Assembly (NCBI RefSeq): GCF_900537085.1 | Contig: NZ_UNRE01000001.1 | Coordinates: 439,163-503,162, forward strand | DNA from: Agarivorans sp. Alg241-V36 | Lineage (GTDB): Bacteria > Pseudomonadota > Gammaproteobacteria > Enterobacterales > Celerinatantimonadaceae | DNA length: 64,000 nucleotides | Direction: 5' to 3' | Part shown: positions 34,150 to 43,594 of the stretch, piece by piece | Position numbering within the stretch: the first letter of the stretch is position 1 | Layout: each line of letters starts with the position of its first letter | Notes under the pieces: model-generated | Databases searched by the model: none | The model's input: the letters and a program-made list of their open reading frames with translations, nothing else | Told to the model about the DNA's origin: nothing | Translations under genes and position numbers: made by a program

Positions 34150-36219
34150 TTGAAAATTTTATTACCCTGGCTGTGTTTGTTACTGAGTTTGCTGCCGAGC
34201 TTGGCACATAGCCAAAGCACCGGCTGGTTGACACACGAGCAACATCCGCCTGCTCAAGTGCGCCTCACGCTCACTGGCGAATTTGATGAGCAAAGCAAAC
34301 AATTGCCTTTGCTACTGCAAGTTAAGCTAGAAGACGATTGGAAAACCTACTGGCGCTCGCCAGGAGAAGGCGGCGTTGCGCCGAGTATTCGCTGGGACGA
34401 AGCCAGCAATATTCATTCACAGCAGTGGCTATGGCCAAGCCCTGAGCGTTTTACTTTGTTGGGCTTGCAAACCTTTGGTTACCGAGAAGCGGTGGATTTC
34501 CCGCTATTGCTTACTTTGGACTCTAGCTCTAGCGCTAGCCATCTAAGCGGCGTATTAACCCTATCTACTTGTACCGATGTTTGTGTACTCACCGACTACC
34601 CCTTTGAGCTCGATGTTGACCCTCAAGCTTTACGCCCCGATAGTGAGGCGATGTTTTTATATAACAAAGCCAAGGTTGCGGTTCCGCAGTTAGCTGAAGC
34701 GAGCAGTAGTGAGTTTGTATGGGATGAAGCAAAGCAGCAGCTGCAGGTAACTTTGTTCAGTGAGCTTGATTGGCAGCAGCCTCAGCTAGTTGTGGATGGT
34801 GACCCTGACACGGCCTTTAAGTTAGTGCAGTTGAACCTGCAGGCTGGAAACATTGAGGCGGTATTTGACGTTGAAAACTGGATGGCTCCGCCGCAGCTGA
34901 GTGGCAAAACCCTAAACTTAACCATCTTTGATCAGCTGCAGGCCAAGGAGTATCAAAACACAGCTGTTTCTGGCGCTGTTAGTGTGCAAGCTATCGGGTG
35001 GTTTAAGCTGCTGGCATTCGCTCTGCTTGGTGGCTTAATCCTGAATATCATGCCCTGCGTATTGCCAGTGTTGGGCATCAAACTGAGCTCGGTAATTGGC
35101 GCTTCAAGTGACGATAAAAGGCGGATCCGCAGTCAGTTCTTGGCCTCGGCGGCAGGCATTGTGGTGTCGTTTTGGATACTTGCAGGGTTTGTGCTTTTGC
35201 TTAAGTTGGGTGGCCAAGCAGTCGGTTGGGGAGTTCAGTTTCAGCAGCCTTGGTTTATTGGCTTTATGGTCTTAGTAACCGCTGGGTTTGCCTTAAATAT
35301 GTTAGGGGCCTTTGAAATCACTTTGCCAGCTTCTTGGCAAACTCGCATGGCAAACAGTGGTGGAAGTAACCACCGAGGGCATTTTCTACAGGGCATGTTT
35401 GCAAGCTTGCTAGCAACCCCTTGCAGCGCACCTTTTTTGGGTACGGCAGTAGCATTTGCCCTCGCAGCCGATACGCTGACTTTAATTATTATCTTCAGCG
35501 CTTTGGGCCTAGGTATGGCTTTGCCTTGGTTGTTGGTAGCTGCATTGCCTAAGCTTGCGCAAAGTTTACCTAAACCGGGTAAGTGGATGATGCAGGTAAA
35601 GCTGCTCTTCGTCCTTATGCTACTTGCCACATGCCTATGGTTATTAAGTTTACTGGCTAATTTTATCTCAAGTAGCATTGTGCTGGCACTCAGCGCCGTG
35701 GTGCTGCTGGTATTCGCTTGGATCTTGCTTAAAAAGTATGGCGCTAAAGCCCTGTTAATTAGCGTGAGCAGTTTGATGCTAGTAGGCGGGGGCGTGGCCT
35801 TAGTTGGCGCGATGACCAGTGAGCGCTGGGCAAAAGTATTGCCTAGCGATTTGGTATGGCAGCCGCTGCAACAAAGCAATATTGCTGAGCAAGTAGCCCA
35901 AGGCAAAGTAGTGGTAGTTGATGTTACCGCTGATTGGTGCATTACCTGTAAGGCCAATAAAGTAGGGGTGTTGTTGCAAGACCCAACCTATAGCCGGCTG
36001 AAGCTAGATTATGTGCATTTAATTAAGGGCGATTGGACTAAACAGTCCGATGGCGTAAGTGCGTTCTTACAACAACATCAGCGTTTTGGTGTGCCCTTTA
36101 ACATCGTCTACGGACCAGCCGCGCCAGAGGGCATTGCTCTCCCCGTTATTTTAAGCCACCAAGTGATTGAGCAAGCCATTGCTCAAGCCGCAGGTGACGC
36201 TGCTCTTTTTCAGGAATAA
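34150..36219 (+). CDS. ScsB/DsbD-like thiol-disulfide transmembrane reductase
   Basis: I start at TTG 34150 (690 residues) because GGAG at 34140-34143 is six bases upstream and the frame then begins with a clean signal peptide (KILLPWLCLLLSLLPSLAHS); ATG 34138 is possible too. An N-terminal periplasmic domain (about 25-270) contains the cysteine motif STCTDVCVLTDYPF. Eight membrane helices (about 285-555) with NIMPCVLPVLGIKL and LLATPCSAPFLG hold the paired redox Cys. A C-terminal thioredoxin domain (about 570-690) has WCITCK. It passes electrons from thioredoxin to periplasmic proteins. ScsB homologues function with ScsC and ScsD in copper stress; here a ScsD-like gene follows. Confidence 0.88.
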   Translation: MKILLPWLCLLLSLLPSLAHSQSTGWLTHEQHPPAQVRLTLTGEFDEQSKQLPLLLQVKLEDDWKTYWRSPGEGGVAPSIRWDEASNIHSQQWLWPSPERFTLLGLQTFGYREAVDFPLLLTLDSSSSASHLSGVLTLSTCTDVCVLTDYPFELDVDPQALRPDSEAMFLYNKAKVAVPQLAEASSSEFVWDEAKQQLQVTLFSELDWQQPQLVVDGDPDTAFKLVQLNLQAGNIEAVFDVENWMAPPQLSGKTLNLTIFDQLQAKEYQNTAVSGAVSVQAIGWFKLLAFALLGGLILNIMPCVLPVLGIKLSSVIGASSDDKRRIRSQFLASAAGIVVSFWILAGFVLLLKLGGQAVGWGVQFQQPWFIGFMVLVTAGFALNMLGAFEITLPASWQTRMANSGGSNHRGHFLQGMFASLLATPCSAPFLGTAVAFALAADTLTLIIIFSALGLGMALPWLLVAALPKLAQSLPKPGKWMMQVKLLFVLMLLATCLWLLSLLANFISSSIVLALSAVVLLVFAWILLKKYGAKALLISVSSLMLVGGGVALVGAMTSERWAKVLPSDLVWQPLQQSNIAEQVAQGKVVVVDVTADWCITCKANKVGVLLQDPTYSRLKLDYVHLIKGDWTKQSDGVSAFLQQHQRFGVPFNIVYGPAAPEGIALPVILSHQVIEQAIAQAAGDAALFQE

Positions 36220-36223
36220 ATAA

Positions 36224-36325
36224 ATGAAAGATCTAAAGTCTAATGCTTTAAAACAAGCTCTGTTTGCTCTGGAGTTTAGAGCGAGTTATTCGAGCCTCTC
36301 TGCGGAGGTTCACTATGTTAAGTAA
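36224..36325 (+). CDS. 33-residue ORF bridging ScsB- and ScsD-like genes
   Basis: This tiny ORF starts four bases after the ScsB stop, with AGGAA seven bases upstream, and overlaps the ScsD start by 11 bases. Its product (beginning MKDLKSNALKQALFALEF) has no signal or cysteine. It may only couple translation of the downstream gene by keeping ribosomes moving. Whether a peptide accumulates is unknown. Confidence 0.35.
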   Translation: MKDLKSNALKQALFALEFRASYSSLSAEVHYVK

Positions 36326-36812
36326 ATTATGGTCTGCGACTAAGTCGCTAGTTTCCATGGTGCTTTTTGTCACTGTTGTTAGCATTGCTGTGGATTATTG
36401 GCGCTCACAAGACTTACCAGAAGGTGAGCTTCCCAATTTAAGCGCAGTTACCTTAAAAGGGGATGTCATCGATTTACAAGCGCTGAGTAAAGGTGAGCCG
36501 GTATTAGTGTATTTTTGGGGCTCTTGGTGTGGTGTATGTAACTTTGTTAGCCCGGCGGTAAATACCATGGCTAAGCACTTTAATGTGGTAACCGTTGCTT
36601 TGCGCTCGGGCGAACAAGCCAAGGTACAAGCCTACTTACAGCATCACGAGTACCAGTTTCCGGTGATTAATGACCCGCATGCTAGCTTGGGCGGACAGTG
36701 GGGGATATCGGTAACTCCCACACTAATGGTGATTAAAAACGGTGAGCTTAAGCATTACACTGCGGGCTTTACTACTTTGCCGGGTATGTGGTGGCGCATG
36801 TTAATGGCGTAG
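36315..36812 (+). CDS. ScsD/TlpA-like thioredoxin-fold protein
   Basis: A 165-residue membrane-anchored thioredoxin-like protein. I start at ATG 36315 because GGAGG lies seven bases upstream. One helix (about 15-32, SMVLFVTVVSIAVDYW) is followed by a periplasmic TlpA-type domain with YFWGSWCGVCNFVSPAVN (about 68-85; C-G-V-C redox pair) and the cis-proline VTPTLMVIKNG (about 134-144). It probably receives or delivers electrons to ScsB. The usual ScsC disulfide isomerase is not present between the two, so the pair may serve another target. Confidence 0.85.
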   Translation: MLSKLWSATKSLVSMVLFVTVVSIAVDYWRSQDLPEGELPNLSAVTLKGDVIDLQALSKGEPVLVYFWGSWCGVCNFVSPAVNTMAKHFNVVTVALRSGEQAKVQAYLQHHEYQFPVINDPHASLGGQWGISVTPTLMVIKNGELKHYTAGFTTLPGMWWRMLMA

Positions 36813-36853
36813 CGCTTCACTTTGAAACCTTGGTTGCTGCTTAATATGGCGTG

Positions 36854-37642
36854 TTAGTTGTGCTCAAGTAAGGCAGCATCATCAATAATTTGTTGATAGG
36901 CACCAGATTGCTTCAACTTTTGTAAGCCGCGATTAAAAGCCGCCAACAATTGTTCACCACGTTGTTGGTTCTTTTTTGAAAAGATGACATGCGTATAAGT
37001 TTGTTGCACGGATTTAGGGTGGTGGGTGAATAAGGCTGCCTCTTCAGAAGAAAAGTGCTGATTGATCAGTTGATAACCCACATGAATGTCGGAAGGGAAA
37101 ACGTCAATTCGACCAGCCAATAATTTCTTTAGATTGAGTAAATCGGAAGAAACATACTCTACCTTTAGCTCGCTTTGCTCCGTGGCTAAATCGAAGGCAT
37201 AGCCGTAGGTGTATTTCTCTGTGGCGCCAATGTTTAGGGTTTTTAAACTGTCTATATTTTGCCAACTAAAAGGCTGATGGCTTAAATGAAAAAACACTTT
37301 GTTGTGCCAAAAGACTGGTTCACTAAATAGCACTTCTTGCTCTTTATCATGGGTCTTTGCCCATGTTAAAGAGCCATCTACATTGCCTTGTTCTACATAC
37401 ATATAAGCACGAGCCCAGGGCAAGAACTGATATTGCACTTCATAGTTTTCAAGAGCAAAGGCTTGGCGAACGATTTCGGAATAGAAGCCTTGATGCGCTA
37501 AAGACTTAGATGTAAAAGGCGGCCATTCGCCACTGGAAAGAGTTACTAGTTCGGCCGCTCTTACCGGCAAAGCTAGAACGGCAATCATCAAGATGGTTTT
37601 GCAAGCGTAAAATAGGTAACAGAAATAGCGGCGCACATTCAC
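36854..37642 (-). CDS. Periplasmic solute-binding protein (family 3)
   Basis: A 262-residue protein with a signal peptide (MNVRRYFCYLFYACKTILMIAVLALPVRA). The fold is that of bacterial extracellular solute-binding family 3: LVTLSSGEWPPFTSKSLAHQGFYSEIVRQAFA (about 32-63) and LGAT-like/hinge strands later (about 130-190), with a conserved GRIDVFPSDIHVGYQLI. No ABC transporter genes are adjacent, so it may work alone or as a sensor partner. Such orphan members often bind amino acids or cyclic sugars; the ligand is not readable. Confidence 0.8.
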   Translation of the reverse strand: MNVRRYFCYLFYACKTILMIAVLALPVRAAELVTLSSGEWPPFTSKSLAHQGFYSEIVRQAFALENYEVQYQFLPWARAYMYVEQGNVDGSLTWAKTHDKEQEVLFSEPVFWHNKVFFHLSHQPFSWQNIDSLKTLNIGATEKYTYGYAFDLATEQSELKVEYVSSDLLNLKKLLAGRIDVFPSDIHVGYQLINQHFSSEEAALFTHHPKSVQQTYTHVIFSKKNQQRGEQLLAAFNRGLQKLKQSGAYQQIIDDAALLEHN

Positions 37643-37740
37643 TCCTTATTCGTTTGCTTTTTAATCATCCGTGTTGTTTTCATTAAAACAGTTATTGTGG
37701 TCTTTTTACAGCTTACTGATAGGTTTATGCCTTATGCTAC

Positions 37741-38271
37741 TTAAGCACGCACGTAGTGGCTTTGTACTAGTTCGTTTAGTAAAACTTTGGTTTGTTTGTG
37801 TTTAAAGCTTTGGCTTTGTAGGAGATCGCCAAATAATGGCGCTCCGCCGCCTAGCAAGATAGGGAAACGGGTAAGAATCAATTCGTCAATCAGCTCGTGT
37901 GCTAAAAACTGTTGAATGGTTAGGCCGCCATCAATGTACAGATTTTGGTATCCCTGTTGGTTGAGCGATTCTACCAGTTGTTTAAGCTCGCCATTTACAA
38001 TGCGTACGTCGCCAGTAAAGCCTTCTGGTAGTTGCTTTAGGCTATTACTTAACAGCATTACCGGTTTGTTGTAGGGCCAATCAATGCCAAAGCTCACCAC
38101 CTTTTCAAAGGTGTTTCGCCCCATAACCAGTGCATCGATACCAGCCATAAACTCGCTAAAACCTAAATCACCGCCTTCGGGGTTGGCAACACTTTCTAGC
38201 CAGGAGATATCTCCTTGTTTGTCGGCGATGTAGCCATCTAAACTTAAGGCGATATAAACAATATTCGACAT
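37741..38271 (-). CDS. RibD C-terminal/dihydrofolate-reductase-like protein
   Basis: A 176-residue protein of the RibD C-terminal family. Signature pieces: SLDGYIADKQGDISWLE (about 9-25), ALVMGRNTFEKVVSFG (about 47-62) and LYIDGGLTIQQFLAHELIDELILTRFPILLGGGAPLF (about 116-152). These use NADPH to reduce pterin- or pyrimidine-like substrates; the exact substrate is unknown for stand-alone members. No folate or riboflavin genes are adjacent. Confidence 0.88.
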   Translation of the reverse strand: MSNIVYIALSLDGYIADKQGDISWLESVANPEGGDLGFSEFMAGIDALVMGRNTFEKVVSFGIDWPYNKPVMLLSNSLKQLPEGFTGDVRIVNGELKQLVESLNQQGYQNLYIDGGLTIQQFLAHELIDELILTRFPILLGGGAPLFGDLLQSQSFKHKQTKVLLNELVQSHYVRA

Positions 38272-38372
38272 GCTTGGTTCTCCGGTTTGCTTGCTGAAGT
38301 GCTTAGCTTAAGCTTTTAGCTTTGTTTTCAGTATAGGCTCGCTAGCGTTGCCTTTAAAGCCCTTAACTTTAA

Positions 38373-39005
38373 CTAAGGAAAATCGATTTCGCAGGCGCTG
38401 TCTAACCAGCTTGGGTGTTTTTGCATAATTGAGCGAAATAAGGCGGAGTCGATGAATTGTTTTAGCCAAGCTTGTAGGTGGGGGTAAGGTGCTTGCTCAA
38501 ACCATTGCAAGTCTACCGACGCAAACTGACGGATAAAAGGCAACAATGCCATATCGGCTAAGCTTTGCTGCTCTCCCATAAGGTAGTGGCTTTGACTTAG
38601 TTGTTGCTCTATTCGCTGTAAAAAAACTTCACCCTGTTGACGATACTCTTGTTCACTGTGTTCAGGAAAGCGTACCGCATATTTGTATTTGTCTAACAGT
38701 GGTTTGAACTGCTCATCGTTGGCTTTTACCCACTGCAACATTTGTTCAAAATTGGGCGCTAACCAGGCCTTTGGATCATTTTGTTTAAGTGCCCACAACA
38801 TGATGTCAAAGCTTTCATCAATCACTTGGCCGTCGGCCAGCTGTAAAACCGGAACGGTGCCTTTCGGCGAGATGGCCAGCATTTCAGGCGGCTTATGTTT
38901 CAGCACTATTTCGCGCAGTTTAACCGGCGTTTGGCTAACTGAAATAGCCAAGCGCGCTCGCATTGCATAAGGGCAACGGCGAAATGAATACAAAATGGTA
39001 GGCAT
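38373..39005 (-). CDS. Glutathione S-transferase
   Basis: A 210-residue GST. The N-terminal thioredoxin-like domain (about 1-75) holds SFRRCPYAMRARLAI (C12 in a C-P-Y-A motif typical of omega/beta or glutaredoxin-like GSTs), the cis-proline GTVPVL (about 49-54) and DESFDI (about 63-68). The C-terminal helical domain follows (about 85-205) with YLMGEQQSLADMALLPFIRQF. It conjugates or removes glutathione from electrophiles. It is upstream of the RibD-type reductase on the same strand with a gap of about 100 bases. Confidence 0.9.
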   Translation of the reverse strand: MPTILYSFRRCPYAMRARLAISVSQTPVKLREIVLKHKPPEMLAISPKGTVPVLQLADGQVIDESFDIMLWALKQNDPKAWLAPNFEQMLQWVKANDEQFKPLLDKYKYAVRFPEHSEQEYRQQGEVFLQRIEQQLSQSHYLMGEQQSLADMALLPFIRQFASVDLQWFEQAPYPHLQAWLKQFIDSALFRSIMQKHPSWLDSACEIDFP

Positions 39006-39177
39006 AGATAGTTCCCTCTATTCAGATGGCATGACCTTAACCAGTTCAACTTAGCCCTGCAAGTGTTTGCTGAGCCTGCTTGCTAAAACCCACATCTGGC
39101 ACTATCACTAAGTCATTATTTACTTTTCTCATATTAAAGTAGTCATTGGCTGCGCATGTTTATTTCAAGGATGGATA

Positions 39178-40122
39178 ATGGAACATAGAACGCGAAGTGT
39201 TGGGATAGTTGGAGTGGGTAATGTTGGTGTGGCAGGAGCTTATGCACTGTATCTACGTGAAGCCTGCGAAGAGCTAGTATTAGTGGACATGAATAAAGCG
39301 CGGGCAGAGGGCGAGGCATTAGATTTAATGCATGGCCAAGGCTTAACCGGAAGGATGCAAGTGAGTGCCGGCGAATATGCCGATTTAGCTCGCTGCCAAG
39401 TAATTGTGGTTACAGCAGGAGTAGGGCAAAAGCCTGGCGAAAGCCGATTAGAGCTGTTAGAAAACAATGCCAAGGTCTTTAAATCTATCGCTGAGCAGCT
39501 GGATCGCTACGCGCCTAGCGCTATTGTAGTGGTGGCCAGTAATCCCGTGGATGTGCTGACCTTTATGCTACAGGAGTTGAGTCAGCGCCCTAAGCATCGA
39601 ATTATCGGCACCGGCACCATGCTCGATACCTCGCGGTTAAAAACCTTATTAGGTGAAATGTATCAAGTGGATCCGCAATCTGTGCATGGTTATATCTTGG
39701 GCGAGCATGGCGATACCGAGTTGGCAGCCTGGTCTACGGTAAGTATTGGCGGCTTAGCCATTAAAGAGCAATCAGTGTTTGGCCTTGCCTACTCGGAGGA
39801 AAAACTTAACCAATTAGCAATAAGCGTAAAGCAAGCCGCTTACAAAATCATTGAAGGAAAAGGTTACACCAATCTCGCTATTGGCGTTGTTATTGCGCGT
39901 TTGGTGGAAGCTATTTTGGACGACAGTAAAACGGTATTGCCAGTATCGGTGCGCTTAAGTGGGGAATACGGATTAAACAATGTTGCCTTAAGTTTACCCG
40001 CTTGTATTGGGGGAAAAGGCGTAGAAAAGTTAGTTGAATTGCCTTTAGAGAGTGACGAGCTCGCCGCCTTGCAAAGCTCTGGTGAAACTATGCGGGGGAG
40101 CTTAAGTAGTATTGGCTTTTAA
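39178..40122 (+). CDS. ldh: L-lactate dehydrogenase
   Basis: A 314-residue NAD-dependent lactate/malate dehydrogenase-family enzyme. The Rossmann motif GVGNVGVAGAYAL (about 12-24), the specificity loop GVGQKPGESRLELLENN (Gln at the pyruvate-selecting position, about 83-99), and the catalytic GEHGDTE (about 177-183) identify LDH rather than MDH. It converts pyruvate and NADH to L-lactate and back. The start has AAGGATGG upstream. It stands alone and is separated from the convergent GH48 gene by a shared bidirectional terminator. Confidence 0.9.
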   Translation: MEHRTRSVGIVGVGNVGVAGAYALYLREACEELVLVDMNKARAEGEALDLMHGQGLTGRMQVSAGEYADLARCQVIVVTAGVGQKPGESRLELLENNAKVFKSIAEQLDRYAPSAIVVVASNPVDVLTFMLQELSQRPKHRIIGTGTMLDTSRLKTLLGEMYQVDPQSVHGYILGEHGDTELAAWSTVSIGGLAIKEQSVFGLAYSEEKLNQLAISVKQAAYKIIEGKGYTNLAIGVVIARLVEAILDDSKTVLPVSVRLSGEYGLNNVALSLPACIGGKGVEKLVELPLESDELAALQSSGETMRGSLSSIGF

Positions 40123-40129
40123 ACAAGAA

Positions 40130-40155
40130 AAAGGAGGCATTAGCCTCCTTTGTTA
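40130..40155. terminator. Bidirectional terminator between ldh and GH48
   Basis: AAAGGAGGC (40130-40138) and GCCTCCTTT (40143-40151) make a 9-bp stem with ATTA loop. The A-run before and T's after suit both directions. Confidence 0.85.
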
Positions 40156-40174
40156 TTGATGCCGTGTTGGTTTT

Positions 40175-43108
40175 TTAGTTACACACTGCACCACTTACAA
40201 TGGCAATTGGTGCCGGGGTGTTAGGCACACCTTTGCTGCCTTGCAAGCCAAAGCTCACCGATTGGCCGGGCTGAATTTGACCATTCCACGCGAGTGAACT
40301 TGCGCTGTATGGATTGCTGCCGCTAATCGTAGCATTCCAGCCGCTACTCATGCTTGAGCCATCATCATAACTCCAGCTTACATCCCATGAGTTAATCACT
40401 GCATTGGTGTTGTTGCTAATCGTGATGCTCGCGACAAAACCCGAGTTCCACTCGTTATCAACGGTGTAAGTACAGTTAGCGACTACAGGTGCTTCGGTAA
40501 TGGTTATCACTTTAGTGCTGGTATCCACACCGCCTTTGCCATCATCAACACTTAACACTGCGTTATAACTACCAGCTGCGGCATAACTATGAGTAGTGCT
40601 AACCCCCGTTGCGGCGTTGTTATCACCAAAGGCCCAGCTATAACTTAGGGTATCTCCATCGGCATCACTTGAGCAGCTTGCATCAAAGCTTACCAAATCA
40701 CCCACATAGGCATTGCTTGGCGTAGCCGAGAAGCAGGCTTCTGGAGGCAAGTTACTATTTGGGTCTTCTACCGTAATGGTGACAGTTGCCGGTTCAGAGC
40801 TAAGTTGCTCGTCGTCGGTAACGGTGTAAGTAAAGCTATCTACGCCTACAAAATCACTATTAGGTGTGTAGATGACTTGCGGACCATCGCCACTGACCGA
40901 GCCATTGCTCGCCTGGGTATAGCTGTAGCTAACAATGCTGCCGTTGCTATCGCTTCCCTCTAGAGTAATGCTTGCAGCAGAGTTCACCTCGCTGCTTACT
41001 TCAATATCTTTAGCGCTTGGTGGGCAGTTAATGTCACAAGTGATAGGGAACAAGTCTTCGAACAAGGCATTAGCTGTTGCTACATCAACCTGCGCCCAGT
41101 ATCGGTGGTAGGTATATACAGGGTCGCGGTCTTCAGCAATGGCATTTTGTAGCTCTTGATAGCCTGGATCGCTTTCATTAAAGAACGGACGCATGCTAGT
41201 AAAGGTGGTATCAGCGTTAAGATCTGCACCCACCGCATTAACACCGCTCCAACCCGGTGGGAAGTAAACCGATTGGTTGATTCTATCGCGGTAGTCTCCG
41301 CGTGACTCAGGCGCAGATACCCCTTTGTCGGTGCGGTGATTTGCCCAGAAGCGGTCAAGTATCATTTGCGCCGCATCTTTGGCGCCTTGGTGAACTTGGC
41401 CTTGATGTTTTTCTTCAGCTGCTGCGTAATACATCAGAGCTTTAGCTAAACTGTGGGCAACACCTACATCTTGGTTTTGCGAAGTAACCGTAACGTGTAA
41501 GTTGTTGTTGGGTTTAGGATCTGCGGGGTCCCATTTTTCCGGTAAACCACTAAACTCTAAACCCGCTGCTAGTTGAACATCGTCATTACTAAAATCGAGC
41601 ACGGCTAAGCCAGTTGCTGGGTTACTATCTAAAATCCAGCCAATCCACTTGTCCATAATCGCTTTAGCGCGAGCTTCGCCGGTAATGTAGTAGTATTCGG
41701 CTACGCGCTCGGTACCCCAAGCTTGCCAGCCAAACCAAGTGCCCGAACCGGGATCTTCATAAACCGGGTTTTCATCGTAAACCATGCCATAAAACGTGGC
41801 GTTTTGGCGCTCAACGGGATAGGTAGAGTAGGTGCCATTCCAGCTATTGGTAGCACCGCCAGAAAAGGCACCTTCAGCTGATTGCGTCCATTGGAAAAAC
41901 TCGAGAGAGCGTTCTAGACCAACCGTCCAATCTTCTACGGAGTTTGGCGCCATTGGCTTGAGTTCTGGGATCTGTGAAAGGGCGTAGGCGGCCATTGGGT
42001 TTTGGTAGGCGTAGTGAATATGGCTAGAGCCAATTCGCCAACCCCAATTTTGCGTTGTATCTATCGGACCGCCCCAAGAGTAGTACCAAGACATTAGGTA
42101 GTGAGCTGATTCATAGCCCGTTCCTGCGCTGCCTTGTTCGTCTTGCGAGCCAATTTTTTTGAAGTACTTGTCGAACATTGCTAAACGTAAGTAGTCACCC
42201 ATTTTTGAGGTTTTAGCCATTAGGCCGGGGGCAACTACTTCGGGGTCAACACCTTGGTCTTTCATCCACTGCAGCGCCCAGTACATTACTTGCACTACCC
42301 GCGCATCTGCATCGGGCGCATTGGTGTAACGCCACTGTGCTGCTGGTGCTTGAGGCTCTTCCACATATAAGTCTAAAAAGCCGTACTCGCCGCCCCATTT
42401 AAATTCCTCCCACGAAGGGTGAGGTACCGTTTCCCAAACCGATTCTTGCTCGCCACGCTGGAAGGTATTTATGTAAGACGGGGTTGAAGTGCCATCACCT
42501 AAATTACCGTATTTGTAGACATTATCCATGTCTAACAACCAGTGCATGCCATACACATCCCAGGTGCCATAGGTAGCGGCTAGCCCAGCACTAATCGGGT
42601 CTTCACCTACGGCCGCGCCTGAGTCTAGTGGCAAAGGATAGCTAGAGGGCAAGGGGCCTTCTGGCACATAGGTCGCTTTGCCTGAGGCGTAATTGGCCGC
42701 AGTGGGCTGCATGGCAGAAGTAGGGATAATTTGCTCTTCAATAATCGCCCACGCATCAATTAGTGGTTGCCAGTCACCGGTGATTTTACCGTGAACCGCT
42801 TCTAACCAAAGGATGTAGGAGTAGGCTTCTGAGGTTGACTCATGGCCGTGATCGGGGGCTTCGATTATAAAGGTTTCGATAGAGTGGTAGGGCCCACCGT
42901 CGGCACTTAAATAGCCGTTAGCTGGGTTGTAAATCTCATCACGCATTTCAGTAAATCGGTCTTGATAGACTCCCGCATTGGCGATACCGCTTAATCCACT
43001 GCTGGCCAAGGCCGCAAAGATAGATAAGCGTAATGAGTGGTGTTTAATTTTGCCCGCAATACCATGATTAGCTGATGGTTTGTGGCAGGATGTTTTCGAC
43101 AAAAACAT
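40175..43108 (-). CDS. Secreted GH48 glycoside hydrolase with Ig-like, PKD and CBM2 modules (copy A)
   Basis: A 977-residue exported enzyme with a long signal peptide (start AGGAG-like GGAGA seven bases upstream). Modules in order: GH48 catalytic domain (about 46-690) including EAPDHGHESTSEAYSY with the proposed acid glutamate, an Ig-like domain (about 695-788), one PKD domain (about 790-875, FSATPSNAYVGDLVSFDASC) and a family 2 carbohydrate-binding module (about 877-977). GH48 enzymes are processive exo-cellulases in bacteria and chitinases in insects; CBM2 binds crystalline cellulose or chitin. It has a similar copy upstream, and this one has one PKD domain less. The family is uncommon in Gammaproteobacteria. 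Confidence 0.93.
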   Translation of the reverse strand: MFLSKTSCHKPSANHGIAGKIKHHSLRLSIFAALASSGLSGIANAGVYQDRFTEMRDEIYNPANGYLSADGGPYHSIETFIIEAPDHGHESTSEAYSYILWLEAVHGKITGDWQPLIDAWAIIEEQIIPTSAMQPTAANYASGKATYVPEGPLPSSYPLPLDSGAAVGEDPISAGLAATYGTWDVYGMHWLLDMDNVYKYGNLGDGTSTPSYINTFQRGEQESVWETVPHPSWEEFKWGGEYGFLDLYVEEPQAPAAQWRYTNAPDADARVVQVMYWALQWMKDQGVDPEVVAPGLMAKTSKMGDYLRLAMFDKYFKKIGSQDEQGSAGTGYESAHYLMSWYYSWGGPIDTTQNWGWRIGSSHIHYAYQNPMAAYALSQIPELKPMAPNSVEDWTVGLERSLEFFQWTQSAEGAFSGGATNSWNGTYSTYPVERQNATFYGMVYDENPVYEDPGSGTWFGWQAWGTERVAEYYYITGEARAKAIMDKWIGWILDSNPATGLAVLDFSNDDVQLAAGLEFSGLPEKWDPADPKPNNNLHVTVTSQNQDVGVAHSLAKALMYYAAAEEKHQGQVHQGAKDAAQMILDRFWANHRTDKGVSAPESRGDYRDRINQSVYFPPGWSGVNAVGADLNADTTFTSMRPFFNESDPGYQELQNAIAEDRDPVYTYHRYWAQVDVATANALFEDLFPITCDINCPPSAKDIEVSSEVNSAASITLEGSDSNGSIVSYSYTQASNGSVSGDGPQVIYTPNSDFVGVDSFTYTVTDDEQLSSEPATVTITVEDPNSNLPPEACFSATPSNAYVGDLVSFDASCSSDADGDTLSYSWAFGDNNAATGVSTTHSYAAAGSYNAVLSVDDGKGGVDTSTKVITITEAPVVANCTYTVDNEWNSGFVASITISNNTNAVINSWDVSWSYDDGSSMSSGWNATISGSNPYSASSLAWNGQIQPGQSVSFGLQGSKGVPNTPAPIAIVSGAVCN

Positions 43109-43129
43109 GTGAATCTCCGTTTCTATGAA

Positions 43130-43165
43130 TGCTCACCCTCTAGGTGAGCAGCTATTATTAATAGC
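43130..43165 (-). promoter_or_regulatory. Two palindromes in the copy A leader
   Basis: TGCTCACC (43130-43137) and GGTGAGCA (43143-43150) form an 8-bp stem. The adjoining GCTATTATTAATAGC (43151-43165) is a perfect 15-bp palindrome. They lie 22-57 bases upstream of the copy A start, so they are candidate operators or leader hairpins. CGCTAGCG at 43270-43277 is a further palindrome upstream. Confidence 0.45.
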
Positions 43166-43594
43166 AGGCGATTCGTTACTGCTTAGCTCTGTGCAATAAG
43201 CTTAATTCCGTTCGCTGGCTATTTACCTTTTGCTTTGCATGTATGTTCATTCAACGTTGTTGTAAGAAGCGCTAGCGTTTGCTCTGTGGCAAAGTCTTCG
43301 CGGCATTACTGCCCTCACGGTATTGACTAATCACATAATTCCCTCATGCGAATAAAGGTATAACTCAGCTTTTTCATTTTTATTTTGTATTTACACAATA
43401 AAAATATGTTGTGTGAAATGTGTACAAATTTAACTGGCAGCAAGAAATTTAAGATACTAGTTTCAGAGAAAACCAAGGCAAAAATGAGAACTAGATTGAT
43501 TTGAATTTTTGCCGCACTGATTAGCGAGGAAACATCGGATGAGTTGAGCTTTATGTTTAAAAGTATTGTTTTTAACTGTTTGTTTAAAAACAAA
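43166..43594. other. AT-rich region between the GH48 genes
   Basis: About 430 bases without a coding frame, AT-rich, containing the promoter of copy A on the minus strand. Beyond the palindrome at 43270 nothing stands out. Confidence 0.4.

Noticed and set aside
35241-35957. 238-residue antisense frame in the ScsB-like gene
   Set aside because: The sense strand holds conserved helices and the WCITCK motif; the antisense protein is biased and unlike any family.
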